DNA of 64,000 bases. Origin: Neorhizobium vignae. GTDB lineage: Bacteria; Pseudomonadota; Alphaproteobacteria; Rhizobiales; Rhizobiaceae. Positions 14,876 to 23,755 of the stretch are shown piece after piece. A program made the translations under genes and the position numbers. Location of the stretch: NCBI RefSeq assembly GCF_000732195.1, contig NZ_JNNU01000002.1:868001-932000 (forward strand), in the 5' to 3' direction. The stretch's first letter is position 1. Every line of letters begins with the position of its first letter. A model generated the notes under the pieces. The model saw only the letters and a program-made list of their open reading frames with translations. It was not told the DNA's origin and did no database searches.

Positions 14876-17194
14876 ATGTTCTTGAGCAATGATCATACGG
14901 CCTTCACCGGTCGTCGCGAGGATATGAGGCTTATTACCGGCCAGGGCGCATATACCGCCGACAAGGTGCTGGATAACCAGCTTTACGCCGCATTCTTGAG
15001 AGCCGATCAACCGCACGCACGCATTGTTTCGATCGATGTCGAGGCAGCCCTCGCAGCACCGGGCGTCCATATCGTGCTGACCGGCAGGGATGCGCTCGAA
15101 GCGAACCTGATCGCCCCAGGCCCGCTGGTCTCCTTCCCCGGCGTCGACGGCATGAAGATCAAGGCACCACAACGTTATGCTCTGTCGACCGACCGCGTCC
15201 GTTTCGTCGGCGAACCTGTTGCGATAGTCGTGGCCGACAGTGCCGAGGCGGCTGCCGATGCAGCCGAGTTGATCGCGATCGACTACGAGGACCTGCCGGC
15301 GATCATCGACCCCGAGGCTGCGCTGGAGGACGGCGCGCCGCAGCTTTTCGACGATGTGCCGGGTAATCTCGTCTTCCTGCACAGTTTCGGCGACAAGGCG
15401 ACAGCCGATGAAGCCTTCGCCAAGGCCGCGCATATCTCGACGCTGACGGTCGAGTCGCAGCGCGTCGCCGCCAACCCCCTCGAACTCAAATCCTTCATGG
15501 CGGCATACGACGCCGAGACGGACGTCTTCGACGTCTATTCCGCCAGCCAGGGCACGGGCCTTGGCGACGGTCTTGCCCGCTTCACGGGCCATCCGCCGGA
15601 AAAGGTGCGGCATCACATGGGCGATGTCGGCGGCAGCTTCGGCATCCGTGGCGCACCCTATCCCGAATATGCGGCAATCATGCTCGCCGCAAAGAAACTC
15701 TGTCGGCCGGTGCGCTGGACCGCCAGCCGCACCGAAAGCTTCCTCGCCGATTATCACGGCCGCGCAGTCCGGTTCACCGGTGAGATGGCGCTCAGCGAAG
15801 CCGGCGAATTTCTCGGCATCCGAATGAACGTCGTCTGCGATCTCGGCGCCTACCATTCGCCGGCCGGAGCCTTGATCAACGTGCTGAACCCGATGTTGAC
15901 CGGCACGGGATGTTACCGCATTCCCGCCGTCTTCGGGCTCAACCGCCTCGCCTTCACCAATACCTCGCCGATCGCCGCCTATCGTGGCGCCGGCCGTCCG
16001 GACATCAATTATTTCATCGAGCGGCTGGTCGATCAGGCCGCCACCGATCTCGGTATGGACCGGATCGAGATCCGCCGGAAGAACCTGATCCCCGACGATG
16101 CCTATCCCTACACGACGCCGACCACCGTCTACGACAGCGGCGGCTATGTCGCGATGCTGGAAGAGGCCGTATCGATCTCCGATTGGAGAGGTTTCGAAGC
16201 CCGACGGAAAGAGTCCGAAAAACGCGGCAATCTGCGCGGCATCGGCCTGGGCGTCTTCATCGAGCCGTCCGGCGGCGGCCATATGCCGGAGGAAACCGAG
16301 ATCCGCTTCGAGGAGGACGGCACGCTGACGCTCTATACGCTGTCCGGTTCCGCCGGCCAGGGCCACGAAACGGTGCTCCCCCGACTGGTCGCCAGGGAAC
16401 TCGGCATCGACGAGAACCTGATCAACCTGCGCGCCAACAGCGTCCACGCGCCTCACAAGCTCAAGGGTGCGGGCACGATGGGGTCGCGCACGATGGCCTC
16501 GCACGGCGCGTCCTTGACCATCACCTCCCGCGAAGTGGTGAAGAAGGGCCTGAAGCTCGCCGCCGAGGCGCTGGAAGCCTCCGAAACCGACATAGAATTC
16601 GATGACGGCCACTACAGGGTGGCCGGCACCAACATGTCTATCTCGCTTCTGGAGCTGGCCGCCCGCAACCTCACGCCGGATGGCAACGCGCTCGACACGC
16701 TGGCGTCGATCCAGCCGGAGCGCAATTTCCCCGGCGGCGTGCATGTCGCCGAAGTGGAGATCGACCCGAATACCGGCGACACGAAAGTCACGTCCTATAT
16801 CGGCGTCGACGATGCCGGCCATGTCATCAACCACACGCTGCTCGAAGGCCAGATGCATGGCGGTCTTGCCCAGGGCGCGGGCCAGGTCTTCGGCGAGCAG
16901 ATCGTTTATGACCGGGACAGCGGCCAGATGCTGACCGCGAGCTTCATGGATTATTTCATGCCGCGAGCCGATTTCATGCCGACGCCGCGTTTCTTCGACC
17001 TGCCGACGCCCTCGCCCACCAATGTGCTCGGCGTCAAGGGCGGCGGCGAGGCCGGCACGACGGGAGCGCTACCGACGTTGATGAACGCCATCCTGGATGC
17101 GCTGCGGTCCGCCGGCGTCAAGGATTTCGATATGCCCGCAACGCCTTACAGGGTTTGGGAGGCCCTGAAGGCGGCCAGCGAGGGCGTTCGATAG
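14876..17194 (+). CDS. Molybdopterin-binding xanthine dehydrogenase family subunit (form II CoxL-like), orphan
   Basis: A 772-residue large subunit of the xanthine oxidase/CO dehydrogenase family. An a/b hammerhead domain (about 15-125) precedes the molybdopterin domain. Motifs seen are GGSFGIRGAPYPE, AYRGAGRPD, SAGQGHET and GGGEAGTTG, the last holding the catalytic Glu. AYRGAGR is the form II active-site loop; genuine CO dehydrogenases carry AYRCSFR, so CO oxidation is unlikely. The FAD (CoxM) and 2Fe-2S (CoxS) subunits that normally accompany it are absent on both sides. The start may be ATG 14876 or TTG 14882, the latter being better spaced from GGGAGA. It probably hydroxylates an aromatic, aldehyde or purine-like substrate with partners encoded elsewhere. 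Confidence 0.87.
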   Translation: MFLSNDHTAFTGRREDMRLITGQGAYTADKVLDNQLYAAFLRADQPHARIVSIDVEAALAAPGVHIVLTGRDALEANLIAPGPLVSFPGVDGMKIKAPQRYALSTDRVRFVGEPVAIVVADSAEAAADAAELIAIDYEDLPAIIDPEAALEDGAPQLFDDVPGNLVFLHSFGDKATADEAFAKAAHISTLTVESQRVAANPLELKSFMAAYDAETDVFDVYSASQGTGLGDGLARFTGHPPEKVRHHMGDVGGSFGIRGAPYPEYAAIMLAAKKLCRPVRWTASRTESFLADYHGRAVRFTGEMALSEAGEFLGIRMNVVCDLGAYHSPAGALINVLNPMLTGTGCYRIPAVFGLNRLAFTNTSPIAAYRGAGRPDINYFIERLVDQAATDLGMDRIEIRRKNLIPDDAYPYTTPTTVYDSGGYVAMLEEAVSISDWRGFEARRKESEKRGNLRGIGLGVFIEPSGGGHMPEETEIRFEEDGTLTLYTLSGSAGQGHETVLPRLVARELGIDENLINLRANSVHAPHKLKGAGTMGSRTMASHGASLTITSREVVKKGLKLAAEALEASETDIEFDDGHYRVAGTNMSISLLELAARNLTPDGNALDTLASIQPERNFPGGVHVAEVEIDPNTGDTKVTSYIGVDDAGHVINHTLLEGQMHGGLAQGAGQVFGEQIVYDRDSGQMLTASFMDYFMPRADFMPTPRFFDLPTPSPTNVLGVKGGGEAGTTGALPTLMNAILDALRSAGVKDFDMPATPYRVWEALKAASEGVR

Positions 17195-17292
17195 GTTTGC
17201 CCGAGCGCCGGTCATCCATCAGTGGATTGCGCATACGCCTTGCGGGACGTTAGAAGTCCTTTCCGCGAACTGGAACGCAAGGCGTCGACGCA

Positions 17293-17913
17293 ATGACACT
17301 GGACGACATCACCGACACCGTCATCGACCGGGCCAAAAACAGCCGGCGCTTCATCGTCGCGGTCGCCGGCCCGCCCGGCGGCGGAAAATCCACGCTCGCC
17401 GACGCCCTCCACGAAGCCCTGCTGGCGCGCGGCGAGTTGGCGGAAGTCCTGCCGATGGATGGCTTCCATATGGACAACGGCATCCTGGAAGCCCGCGGCC
17501 TGTTGCCCCGCAAGGGGGCACCGCAGACGTTCGACGTGCGCGGTTTTGCGGATATCCTGAGGGCGGTGCGGCAGGGTGACGAGGAAGTGCTGGTGCCGGT
17601 CTTCGACCGATCGCGTGAGATCGCCATCGCCTCGGCCCGTCCGATTTCGCCCGATACTCATATCGTTCTGGCGGAAGGCAATTACCTACTGATCGACGAA
17701 GCGCCCTGGTCGCGGCTTGCCGAGATGTTCGACTTCACGATCTTCGTCGGCCCTTCGGAGGACGTGCTGCGCGAGCGGCTCAAGGCGCGCTGGGTGCATT
17801 ACGGGCTCGACGAAGCCGCTATTGCCTGGAAACTCGACGGCAACGACCTGCCGAACGGCCGCTACATCCTCGCGCATTCAAGGCCGGCCGACATCAGACT
17901 CGAAAGCTTCTGA
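17293..17913 (+). CDS. P-loop nucleoside/sugar kinase (uridine kinase/PanK-like, FrcK-like)
   Basis: A 206-residue kinase with Walker A GPPGGGKST at residue about 28, the PMDGFHMDN substrate segment, the FDRSRE stretch and VLAEGNYLL. This places it in the phosphoribulokinase/uridine kinase-like group, in which rhizobial members next to fructose ABC genes have been called FrcK. The gene stands alone on the plus strand, 98 bases after the molybdoprotein and convergent with the sugar ABC operon. The substrate may be a sugar or a nucleoside; the sequence does not decide. Confidence 0.8.
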   Translation: MTLDDITDTVIDRAKNSRRFIVAVAGPPGGGKSTLADALHEALLARGELAEVLPMDGFHMDNGILEARGLLPRKGAPQTFDVRGFADILRAVRQGDEEVLVPVFDRSREIAIASARPISPDTHIVLAEGNYLLIDEAPWSRLAEMFDFTIFVGPSEDVLRERLKARWVHYGLDEAAIAWKLDGNDLPNGRYILAHSRPADIRLESF

Positions 17914-17950
17914 GACCCACCGTCGGATCGATATGGCCGCGCGCAACGTT

Positions 17951-17974
17951 CCCGGCACAGTTGGATATGCCGGG
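17951..17974. terminator. Hairpin between convergent kinase and ABC ATPase genes
   Basis: CCCGGCA (17951-17957) and TGCCGGG (17968-17974) form a perfect 7-bp stem with a 10-base loop directly after the ABC ATPase stop codon, in the 62-base convergent gap. No clear T-tract is present on the minus strand. Confidence 0.5.
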
Positions 17975-17975
17975 C

Positions 17976-19046
17976 TTAAAGAGCCACTCCCGTCTCCCGG
18001 TCGAAGACATGCACCTGTTCTGCCGGGATGTTGGCTTCGAACCGCGCGCCGTAGCGGGCCGGATATTCGCCGTCGACAATCGCGACCACCGGGTGGCCGG
18101 CAAGGTCGAAGATGATGTGGGTCTGTGCGCCGGTCGGCTCGACCAGCAGCGTCTGCCCGGCAAGCGCGGTCCCCCCGACGCCGGGGCTCAGATGCTCCGG
18201 ACGCAGGCCGACCTTGATCGCCTGGCCGCGCTTCACCTTGCGGTCCGGCGCTATGCGGATCGCGGTTCCGTCGCCAAGCCGCGCGGAGGGTTCGCCGCCA
18301 TCGCCGTCCACGGTGCCGTCGAGAAGGTTCATCGCCGGAGAACCGATGAAGGCGGCGACGAAGAGATTGGCCGGCTTCTTGTACAGTTCCATCGGCGTGC
18401 CTTCCTGCTCCACCCGGCCCTGGTTGAGGACGACGATGCGGTCGGCGAGCGTCATCGCCTCGATCTGGTCGTGGGTGACGTAGATCGACGTCGTCCCGAC
18501 CTTCTGGTGCAGCTGCTTGATCTCGGCACGCATCTGCACGCGCAGCTTGGCGTCGAGATTGGAGAGCGGCTCGTCGAACAGGAAGACGGCCGGGTTGCGG
18601 ACGATCGCCCGGCCCATGGCGACGCGCTGGCGCTGGCCGCCGGAAAGCTGCGCCGGCTTGCGGTCGAGCAGTGGCATGAGGTCGAGCATGCGGGCGGCTT
18701 CGGCGACGCGTTCGGCAATCACCGGCTTCGGGGTCCCGGAAAGCCGCAGGTTGAAGCCCATGTTTTCGGCGACCGTCATGTGCGGATAAAGCGCATAGGA
18801 CTGGAACACCATGGCGATGTTGCGCTCGCGCGGCGTAAGCTCGTTGACGACAGCATTGTCGATGATGATCTCGCCGCCGGTGATTTCCTCAAGCCCTGCA
18901 ATCATCCGCAGCAGGGTGGACTTGCCGCAGCCGGAAGGCCCGACCAGCGCGACGAACTCGCCGTCTTCGATCGCCAGCGACACTCCATGGATGACCGGGA
19001 GTGCCCCATAAGCCTTGCGGACTTGTCTCAGTTCGACGGATGCCAT
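17976..19046 (-). CDS. Sugar ABC transporter ATP-binding protein (CUT1, MalK/UgpC-like)
   Basis: A 356-residue ABC ATPase with Walker [11 protein letters not shown]-loop FQSYALYPH, signature [14 protein letters not shown], Walker [13 protein letters not shown] and H-loop [12 protein letters not shown]-terminal OB-type regulatory domain (about 240-356) marks the CUT1 sugar class. It energises the importer formed with the two permeases directly upstream (22-base gap) and the binding protein at 20995-22290. The operon diverges from a ROK regulator gene. Confidence 0.95.
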   Translation of the reverse strand: MASVELRQVRKAYGALPVIHGVSLAIEDGEFVALVGPSGCGKSTLLRMIAGLEEITGGEIIIDNAVVNELTPRERNIAMVFQSYALYPHMTVAENMGFNLRLSGTPKPVIAERVAEAARMLDLMPLLDRKPAQLSGGQRQRVAMGRAIVRNPAVFLFDEPLSNLDAKLRVQMRAEIKQLHQKVGTTSIYVTHDQIEAMTLADRIVVLNQGRVEQEGTPMELYKKPANLFVAAFIGSPAMNLLDGTVDGDGGEPSARLGDGTAIRIAPDRKVKRGQAIKVGLRPEHLSPGVGGTALAGQTLLVEPTGAQTHIIFDLAGHPVVAIVDGEYPARYGARFEANIPAEQVHVFDRETGVAL

Positions 19047-19068
19047 GCGAATTACTCCGGGTCGGGGC

Positions 19069-19953
19069 TCAGGACTTCACAGCGCCGGCGGTCAGACCGG
19101 CGATGATGTGCTTCTGGGCCAGGAAAAAGGCGATGATGGTCGGCAGAATGGTGAGCGTGATGAAGGCCAGCACCAGCTGCCATTCGGTGCTGAATTCGCC
19201 CCGATAGATCATGATTCCGAGCGGCCAGGGGTAACGGCTCTCGGAATTCAGCATGATCAGCGGCACGATATAGCTGTTCCAGCTGCCGACGAAGGAGATG
19301 ATGCCGACGGTCGCGATGATCGGCCGCGACAGCGGCAGCGTGATATGCCAGAAGAAGCGCATGTAGCCGCAACCATCCACGAACGCCGCGTCAAAGAGTT
19401 CGGACGGCAGATTGCGGAAGTAGTTGCGGAACAGCATGATGCTCATGCCCATGCCGAACGCGACCTGCGGCAGCACCACGCCCCAGTAGGTATCGACGAG
19501 CCCCAGATCGCGGATGCGGATATAGAGCGGCAGGATGGCGGTCGCTGCCGGAAACATCAGTCCGATCAGGAAATAGTTGACCAGATAATCGGTGCCGAAG
19601 AAGCGGATATGCGCGAAACAGAAGGCCGCCATAGCGCCGAACGTCAGCGTCAGGAATACCGTCAGCAGGGCGATGATCAGCGAATTGCTCATCTGCAGCC
19701 AGTAGCGCTTGCTGATGATGATGTCCGTGTAGTTCGACCACTGCCATTCCGTCGGCAGCCCGAACGGGTTGCCGCGCAGTTCGCCGAGGGTCTTGAAGCC
19801 ACCGAGTGCGGTGCTGATGAGCGGCACCACCACGATGGCCGCGACGACGATCAGCGACACGTACATATAGACCTGCGTGCCGGCGCGGATGCGCTGGCCG
19901 GAGGTCGGCGCGCTGGCGGCATCGATGGGCTGTGCTGTCAAGATATCAGTCAT
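19069..19953 (-). CDS. Sugar ABC transporter permease (MalG-like)
   Basis: A 294-residue inner-membrane permease with about six membrane helices. The EAA loop that contacts the ATPase reads [18 protein letters not shown], with the typical G at its centre. The N-terminal start overlaps the end of the upstream permease gene by 8 bases, so translation is coupled. With that partner it forms the membrane channel of a CUT1 importer. Confidence 0.95.
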   Translation of the reverse strand: MTDILTAQPIDAASAPTSGQRIRAGTQVYMYVSLIVVAAIVVVPLISTALGGFKTLGELRGNPFGLPTEWQWSNYTDIIISKRYWLQMSNSLIIALLTVFLTLTFGAMAAFCFAHIRFFGTDYLVNYFLIGLMFPAATAILPLYIRIRDLGLVDTYWGVVLPQVAFGMGMSIMLFRNYFRNLPSELFDAAFVDGCGYMRFFWHITLPLSRPIIATVGIISFVGSWNSYIVPLIMLNSESRYPWPLGIMIYRGEFSTEWQLVLAFITLTILPTIIAFFLAQKHIIAGLTAGAVKS

Positions 19954-20887
19954 TGCGCATGAATACCCGCTTGTAGCTGAAGGCGAGCGTCACGCAGATC
20001 ACGAACAGCACCACGCCGACGGCGCTGCCGAACCCGACCTGCATGCGGGTCACCCCGAAATTGTAGAGGAACGTCACCATCGTCTGCGTCGAGTTCGACG
20101 GACCGCCGCCGGTCAGCGGCATGATCATGTCGAAGAGCTGCAGCGAGCCGACGACCGCGAAGAAGACGGAGAGACGCACAGTGGAACCGAGCAGTGGCAG
20201 CGTCACCAGCCGGAACTTCTGGAAACCGGTCGCACCGTCGATGTCGGCCGCTTCCAGCACGCTCTTGTCGATCGCCTGCAGACCGGCGATGAAGAGCATC
20301 ATGTGAAAGCCGAAATACTTCCAGACGACGACGCCCAATATCGCGTACATCGCCGCGTCCCGGTCGGCCAGCCAGAAAGGCGGTTCGACGCCGATGAAAT
20401 GCGAGATGCCGGCGACGAGACCGAAATCCCCGTCATAGACGAAACGCCAGATCATGCCGGCCGCGACATCCGCGAGCACGTAGGGCAGGAAGAAGATCAG
20501 CCGGAAGAACAGCGCGCCCTTGATCCGGCTGGAGATCATCGTCGCCAGCCAGAGCGCCAGCGGCACCTGCACGCAGAGCGAAGCGAGCACGATCAGGCCG
20601 TTGTTGATCAGCGCCTGGGTGAAGGCGCTATTGCGGAAAATGAGCTGGTAGTTGCGCCAGCCGACCCATTGCGTCGGGCTGCCATAGCCGTTCCAGTTGT
20701 AGAAGGAATACCAGGCGGCCTCGCCCATGGGCAGGATGACCAGCACCGTGAACAGAAGAAGCGCCGGCGGCAGGAACAGGATCAGCACCGGCCACTTGCT
20801 GTTGGCAAGGGACCGTTTGCGGCGCCGCGATACCGCAAGTGTATTCCCGGATGGGACGGCATTGGCAGACATCAGCATATCGCTCAT
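19946..20887 (-). CDS. Sugar ABC transporter permease (MalF-like)
   Basis: A 313-residue permease with a cytoplasmic N-terminus and about six membrane helices beginning at WPVLILFLPPALLLF. Its EAA loop is VLEAADIDGATGFQKF. It follows the binding-protein gene after a 107-base gap that contains a strong hairpin, and overlaps the next permease by 8 bases. It forms a heterodimer with that permease in a sugar importer of unknown specificity. Confidence 0.95.
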   Translation of the reverse strand: MSDMLMSANAVPSGNTLAVSRRRKRSLANSKWPVLILFLPPALLLFTVLVILPMGEAAWYSFYNWNGYGSPTQWVGWRNYQLIFRNSAFTQALINNGLIVLASLCVQVPLALWLATMISSRIKGALFFRLIFFLPYVLADVAAGMIWRFVYDGDFGLVAGISHFIGVEPPFWLADRDAAMYAILGVVVWKYFGFHMMLFIAGLQAIDKSVLEAADIDGATGFQKFRLVTLPLLGSTVRLSVFFAVVGSLQLFDMIMPLTGGGPSNSTQTMVTFLYNFGVTRMQVGFGSAVGVVLFVICVTLAFSYKRVFMRND

Positions 20888-20939
20888 CGATTTTTGAGCC
20901 TTTCGGGCTGCGCAAGACGCCGTCAGGCGAGGACGGGAA

Positions 20940-20986
20940 CCGGCGCTCCCAGGGTTGCTGGAACCTTTGGGGAGCGGGAGCGCCGG
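20940..20986 (-). other. Intercistronic stem-loop between binding-protein and permease genes
   Basis: CCGGCGCTCCC (20940-20950) and GGGAGCGCCGG (20976-20986) form a perfect 11-bp stem with a 25-base loop, 8 bases after the binding-protein stop codon on the minus strand. Such hairpins in importer operons can stabilise the upstream message or end some transcripts, which yields more binding protein than permease. That function is inferred from position. Confidence 0.6.
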
Positions 20987-20994
20987 CGCTGCGC

Positions 20995-22290
20995 TTACTT
21001 TCGCTCGAGGGAGTAGGCGTCCTCGATCTGCTGCGCCGCGTCAGCCGGTTTCATGCTGCCGGAGACCACCTCGACACTGACGTCGTTGACGATCGCACCG
21101 ACATTGGGGCCGAGGTCCTGGTCTAGGAAGTTCTGGTGCCAGGTTTCCTTGGCAAGAGCGTCGGCAACTTCCTTCAGCAGCGGCTTGGAGATCGCTTCGC
21201 TGGCACCCTTGGTAACCGGCATGATCTGCGTATCCCGGGCAAGCACCTTCTGCACGTCAATGCTTGCCATGTAACGAAGGAATTCCTCGGTTTCGGGCGG
21301 TGCGTTCTTGGTGACCGCCCATCCGTTGAGGCCGCCGAAACTGTCGGTGGTCACGCCGGCGCCTCCGCTGACGACGGGGAACGGAAAGCGGCCGATATTG
21401 TCGTCGGCAAGCCCTTTGCGGCTCGTCGAATTCGACGCCTGGGTTGAGGGCGTATTCTCGAAGCTCAGGATGAGCGCGGCCCGGCCGTCGCCGAACGTGG
21501 CGAGCGCATCGTTCCAGGTTGCCCCCAGATAGCCGTTCTGGAACGGCTCAAGCTTGCCGAGTTCGGCCAGGCGCTCGCCGGCCTTGACGAAAGGCTTGCC
21601 GGCGAAGCCGTCGTTCTTGCCGGCCTTGGCATCGGCGAAGCCCTTTTGTCCCGCCTCGCGCATCGAGAGATAGCTCCAGTAGAAATGCAGGGGCCATTTG
21701 TCCCGCCCGCCGCCGGCAATCGGCGTCACGCCTGCCTGCTTGAGCGCCTTGACGGCACCGAGGAAATCGTCCCAAGTCGCGATCTTCGAGGCATCGACGC
21801 CCGCCTTCTTGAACAGTTCCTTGTTGTAATAGAAGGAAACCAGACCGCTCTTGGAGGGCGAAGCCCAGACCTTGCCATCGAAGGTCAGGCCGTCGACGGC
21901 GGAGGCGTTGACCGACTTGCGCCATTCCCCACCGTTTGCATCGAGCGCCGCATTGATCGGCCGCAACATGCCGGTCTCGGACTGCGCCTTGAGCACGCCG
22001 CCGCCCCAGCTGTAGAACATGCTCGGCGCATCTTTCGACTGCAGAAGCGTCGGCAGCTTGGCCTTGAACGCCTGGTTTTCGAGGAATTGCAGTTCGACCT
22101 TGACGCCGGGGTGCTTGGCCTCGAAATCCTTGGCGATCTGGCTCCAGACCGCTATGTTCCCCGGCACCTGCTCGACATGCATCCAGCGAATGACGCTGTC
22201 CGCTGCAGCAGCGCCAGCCGTAAACACGCCACCCGCAAGGGCAATGGCGGTCGCGGAAATCAGACGCATCCTGTGATATCTGTTGGACAT
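20995..22290 (-). CDS. Sugar ABC transporter substrate-binding protein (family 1)
   Basis: A 431-residue periplasmic binding protein. The N-terminus has a Sec signal peptide (basic MSNRYHRMR, hydrophobic core, GAAAA cleavage region). The mature part has family 1 features such as VKVELQFLENQAFKAKLPTL and WASPSKSGLVSFYYNKELFK. ATG 22290 is chosen because a GGGAGGAG site lies 8 bases upstream. It is first in the importer operon and diverges from the ROK regulator. Neighbours (Gfo/Idh dehydrogenase, ThuA-like protein, sulfoquinovose genes) suggest a disaccharide, a glycoside or sulfoquinovosyl glycerol as ligand, but none is provable here. Confidence 0.93.
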   Translation of the reverse strand: MSNRYHRMRLISATAIALAGGVFTAGAAAADSVIRWMHVEQVPGNIAVWSQIAKDFEAKHPGVKVELQFLENQAFKAKLPTLLQSKDAPSMFYSWGGGVLKAQSETGMLRPINAALDANGGEWRKSVNASAVDGLTFDGKVWASPSKSGLVSFYYNKELFKKAGVDASKIATWDDFLGAVKALKQAGVTPIAGGGRDKWPLHFYWSYLSMREAGQKGFADAKAGKNDGFAGKPFVKAGERLAELGKLEPFQNGYLGATWNDALATFGDGRAALILSFENTPSTQASNSTSRKGLADDNIGRFPFPVVSGGAGVTTDSFGGLNGWAVTKNAPPETEEFLRYMASIDVQKVLARDTQIMPVTKGASEAISKPLLKEVADALAKETWHQNFLDQDLGPNVGAIVNDVSVEVVSGSMKPADAAQQIEDAYSLERK

Positions 22291-22324
22291 TGAAGGCGCT
22301 CCTCCCAAAGCTTTATTCCTGTAT

Positions 22325-22488
22325 CCGAATTAAATAATCGGCAAGCCTGTCGCATCTGTCAATAGCTCCAAGCGAGATTACCGGATTTTGGCGAAATTTG
22401 CGCCTTTCGCTGCTTTTATCTATTGCACACCGCCCAAAATCGGCTCTAGAACAAGGCGAATTTAATTTGCACCTCGAATTAAATAGCG
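22325..22488. promoter_or_regulatory. Divergent promoter region with repeated AATTAAAT operator-like boxes
   Basis: The 231-base gap between the importer operon and the ROK gene holds three related AT-rich boxes: CCGAATTAAATAATCGG (22325-22341), the near-palindrome GCGAATTTAATTTGC (22456-22470, 12 of 15 positions symmetric) and CGAATTAAATAGCG (22475-22488). All share AATTAAAT in one orientation or the other. They are good candidates for ROK-protein binding sites; the two clusters are about 135 bases apart, which would allow looping. Confidence 0.5.
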
Positions 22489-22521
22489 TTCGGTGCAAAA
22501 CCCGACGAGTGCGCAGAAGAG

Positions 22522-23721
22522 ATGAAAACCGCCGATCCAGAACTCATGCGTGCGATGAACCGCCTCAGCGTGCTGGATACGATCCGGCGTCGCGGCCCCA
22601 TTTCCCGCGTCGAAATTTCCGAGCGCACCGAACTCTCGACGACCACCGTTTCGGCCATCACCGGTTCGCTGCTTGACGACGGGCTGATCCTGACCCGCCA
22701 CGAGGGCGATATCCGCAACGAGGCCGTGCGAGGCCGGCCGCGCGTCATGCTGGAGGTCAATCCGGATGCCGCCCGCGTCGTCGGCGCCAAGATCGCCGCA
22801 AGTCGCATGGTCTTCGTCGTCACCAATTTTCGCGGCGACGTGCTCTCCCAACTCGCCCTGCCGATCCGTATCGACCGCCAGCCGATCGCTGTCATCGCCG
22901 ATCTCGTCGAGGATGGCGTGCGCCGCTGCGTCGTCGATGCCGGCCTGTCGCTGGAGGATGTCGACAGCGTCTGCCTCGGCCTTCCGGGCGTCATCGAACA
23001 CCGCACCGGACATATCCGCTCGAGCCCGATTTTTCGCGAGATCAACATCGATTTTGCGGCGGAAATGTCCACGCGCCTGTCGACGCCGACCATCGTCGAG
23101 AGTGACGCCCATGCCATCACGCTTGGTCATCACTGGTTCGGAAAGGCCCGCGATCTGGAGGACATGGTCCTGATCTCGCTTGAACAGACGCTGGGCCTCG
23201 GCGTGCTGCACGGCAACCGGCTTTTCCGCGGTGCCGGCGGCCTCAGCCACAACCTCGGTGATCTCGTGCTCGGCATGGGACCTCAGGGCATCGTGCGGCT
23301 TTCGAGCCAGGCGGGCGAGAGCGCCATCCTCGGCGAGCAGCAGACGGACGGGCGTTTTGCCGAAGCAGTAAGGCTCGGCCGCGGCATGACCCATGTCCAG
23401 GCGCTCATCCAGGCCGACGACGACCGGCTGATCGGCGCGGCCGTCCGCGCCGGCGAGGCCGTCGGGCTGACGATCGCCAACATCGTCACGCTGTTTGCGC
23501 CACCGCGCGTCATCCTCGTCGGCTCGTCGCTGGCGCTCGGCGAACCGTTCCTGAACAGCCTGCGCGATGCCTATGCGCTCGCCATTCCGCCGTCGCTGAA
23601 AGGCGTCAGCGAACTCGTCTTCGACGATTCGACGGATGATTTCTGGGCGCAGGGAGCGGCGGCCGTCGCGCTTTACGAACTTTACGAATCGCCCTGGAGC
23701 ACCACCGGGCCGGCGCTCTGA
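22522..23721 (+). CDS. ROK-family transcriptional regulator (XylR/NagC type)
   Basis: A 399-residue protein with an N-terminal winged helix (residues about 10-75, ISRVEISERTELSTTTVSAITGSLLDDG) and a ROK sugar-kinase fold (VDSVCLGLPGVIEH; ESDAHAITLGHHWFG; LGLGVLHGNRLFRGAGGLSHNLGD). The usual ROK zinc cysteines are not evident. It is divergent from the sugar importer and 34 bases upstream of the Gfo/Idh gene, so it probably represses both transcripts and is relieved by the imported sugar. Likely operators are the AATTAAAT boxes just upstream. Confidence 0.9.
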   Translation: MKTADPELMRAMNRLSVLDTIRRRGPISRVEISERTELSTTTVSAITGSLLDDGLILTRHEGDIRNEAVRGRPRVMLEVNPDAARVVGAKIAASRMVFVVTNFRGDVLSQLALPIRIDRQPIAVIADLVEDGVRRCVVDAGLSLEDVDSVCLGLPGVIEHRTGHIRSSPIFREINIDFAAEMSTRLSTPTIVESDAHAITLGHHWFGKARDLEDMVLISLEQTLGLGVLHGNRLFRGAGGLSHNLGDLVLGMGPQGIVRLSSQAGESAILGEQQTDGRFAEAVRLGRGMTHVQALIQADDDRLIGAAVRAGEAVGLTIANIVTLFAPPRVILVGSSLALGEPFLNSLRDAYALAIPPSLKGVSELVFDDSTDDFWAQGAAAVALYELYESPWSTTGPAL

Positions 23722-23755
23722 CGCGCCAGACATCAGCAATCATCGGGAGGAAACA

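Noticed and set aside
14876..17194. Aerobic carbon monoxide dehydrogenase large subunit
   Set aside because: The active-site loop is AYRGAGR, not AYRCSFR, and the medium and small subunits are absent.
17976..22290. Calling the ABC importer smoE/F/G/H
   Set aside because: It is a generic CUT1 importer tied by promoter layout to the ROK-Gfo/Idh-ThuA operon; sulfoquinovose specificity is not visible in the sequence.
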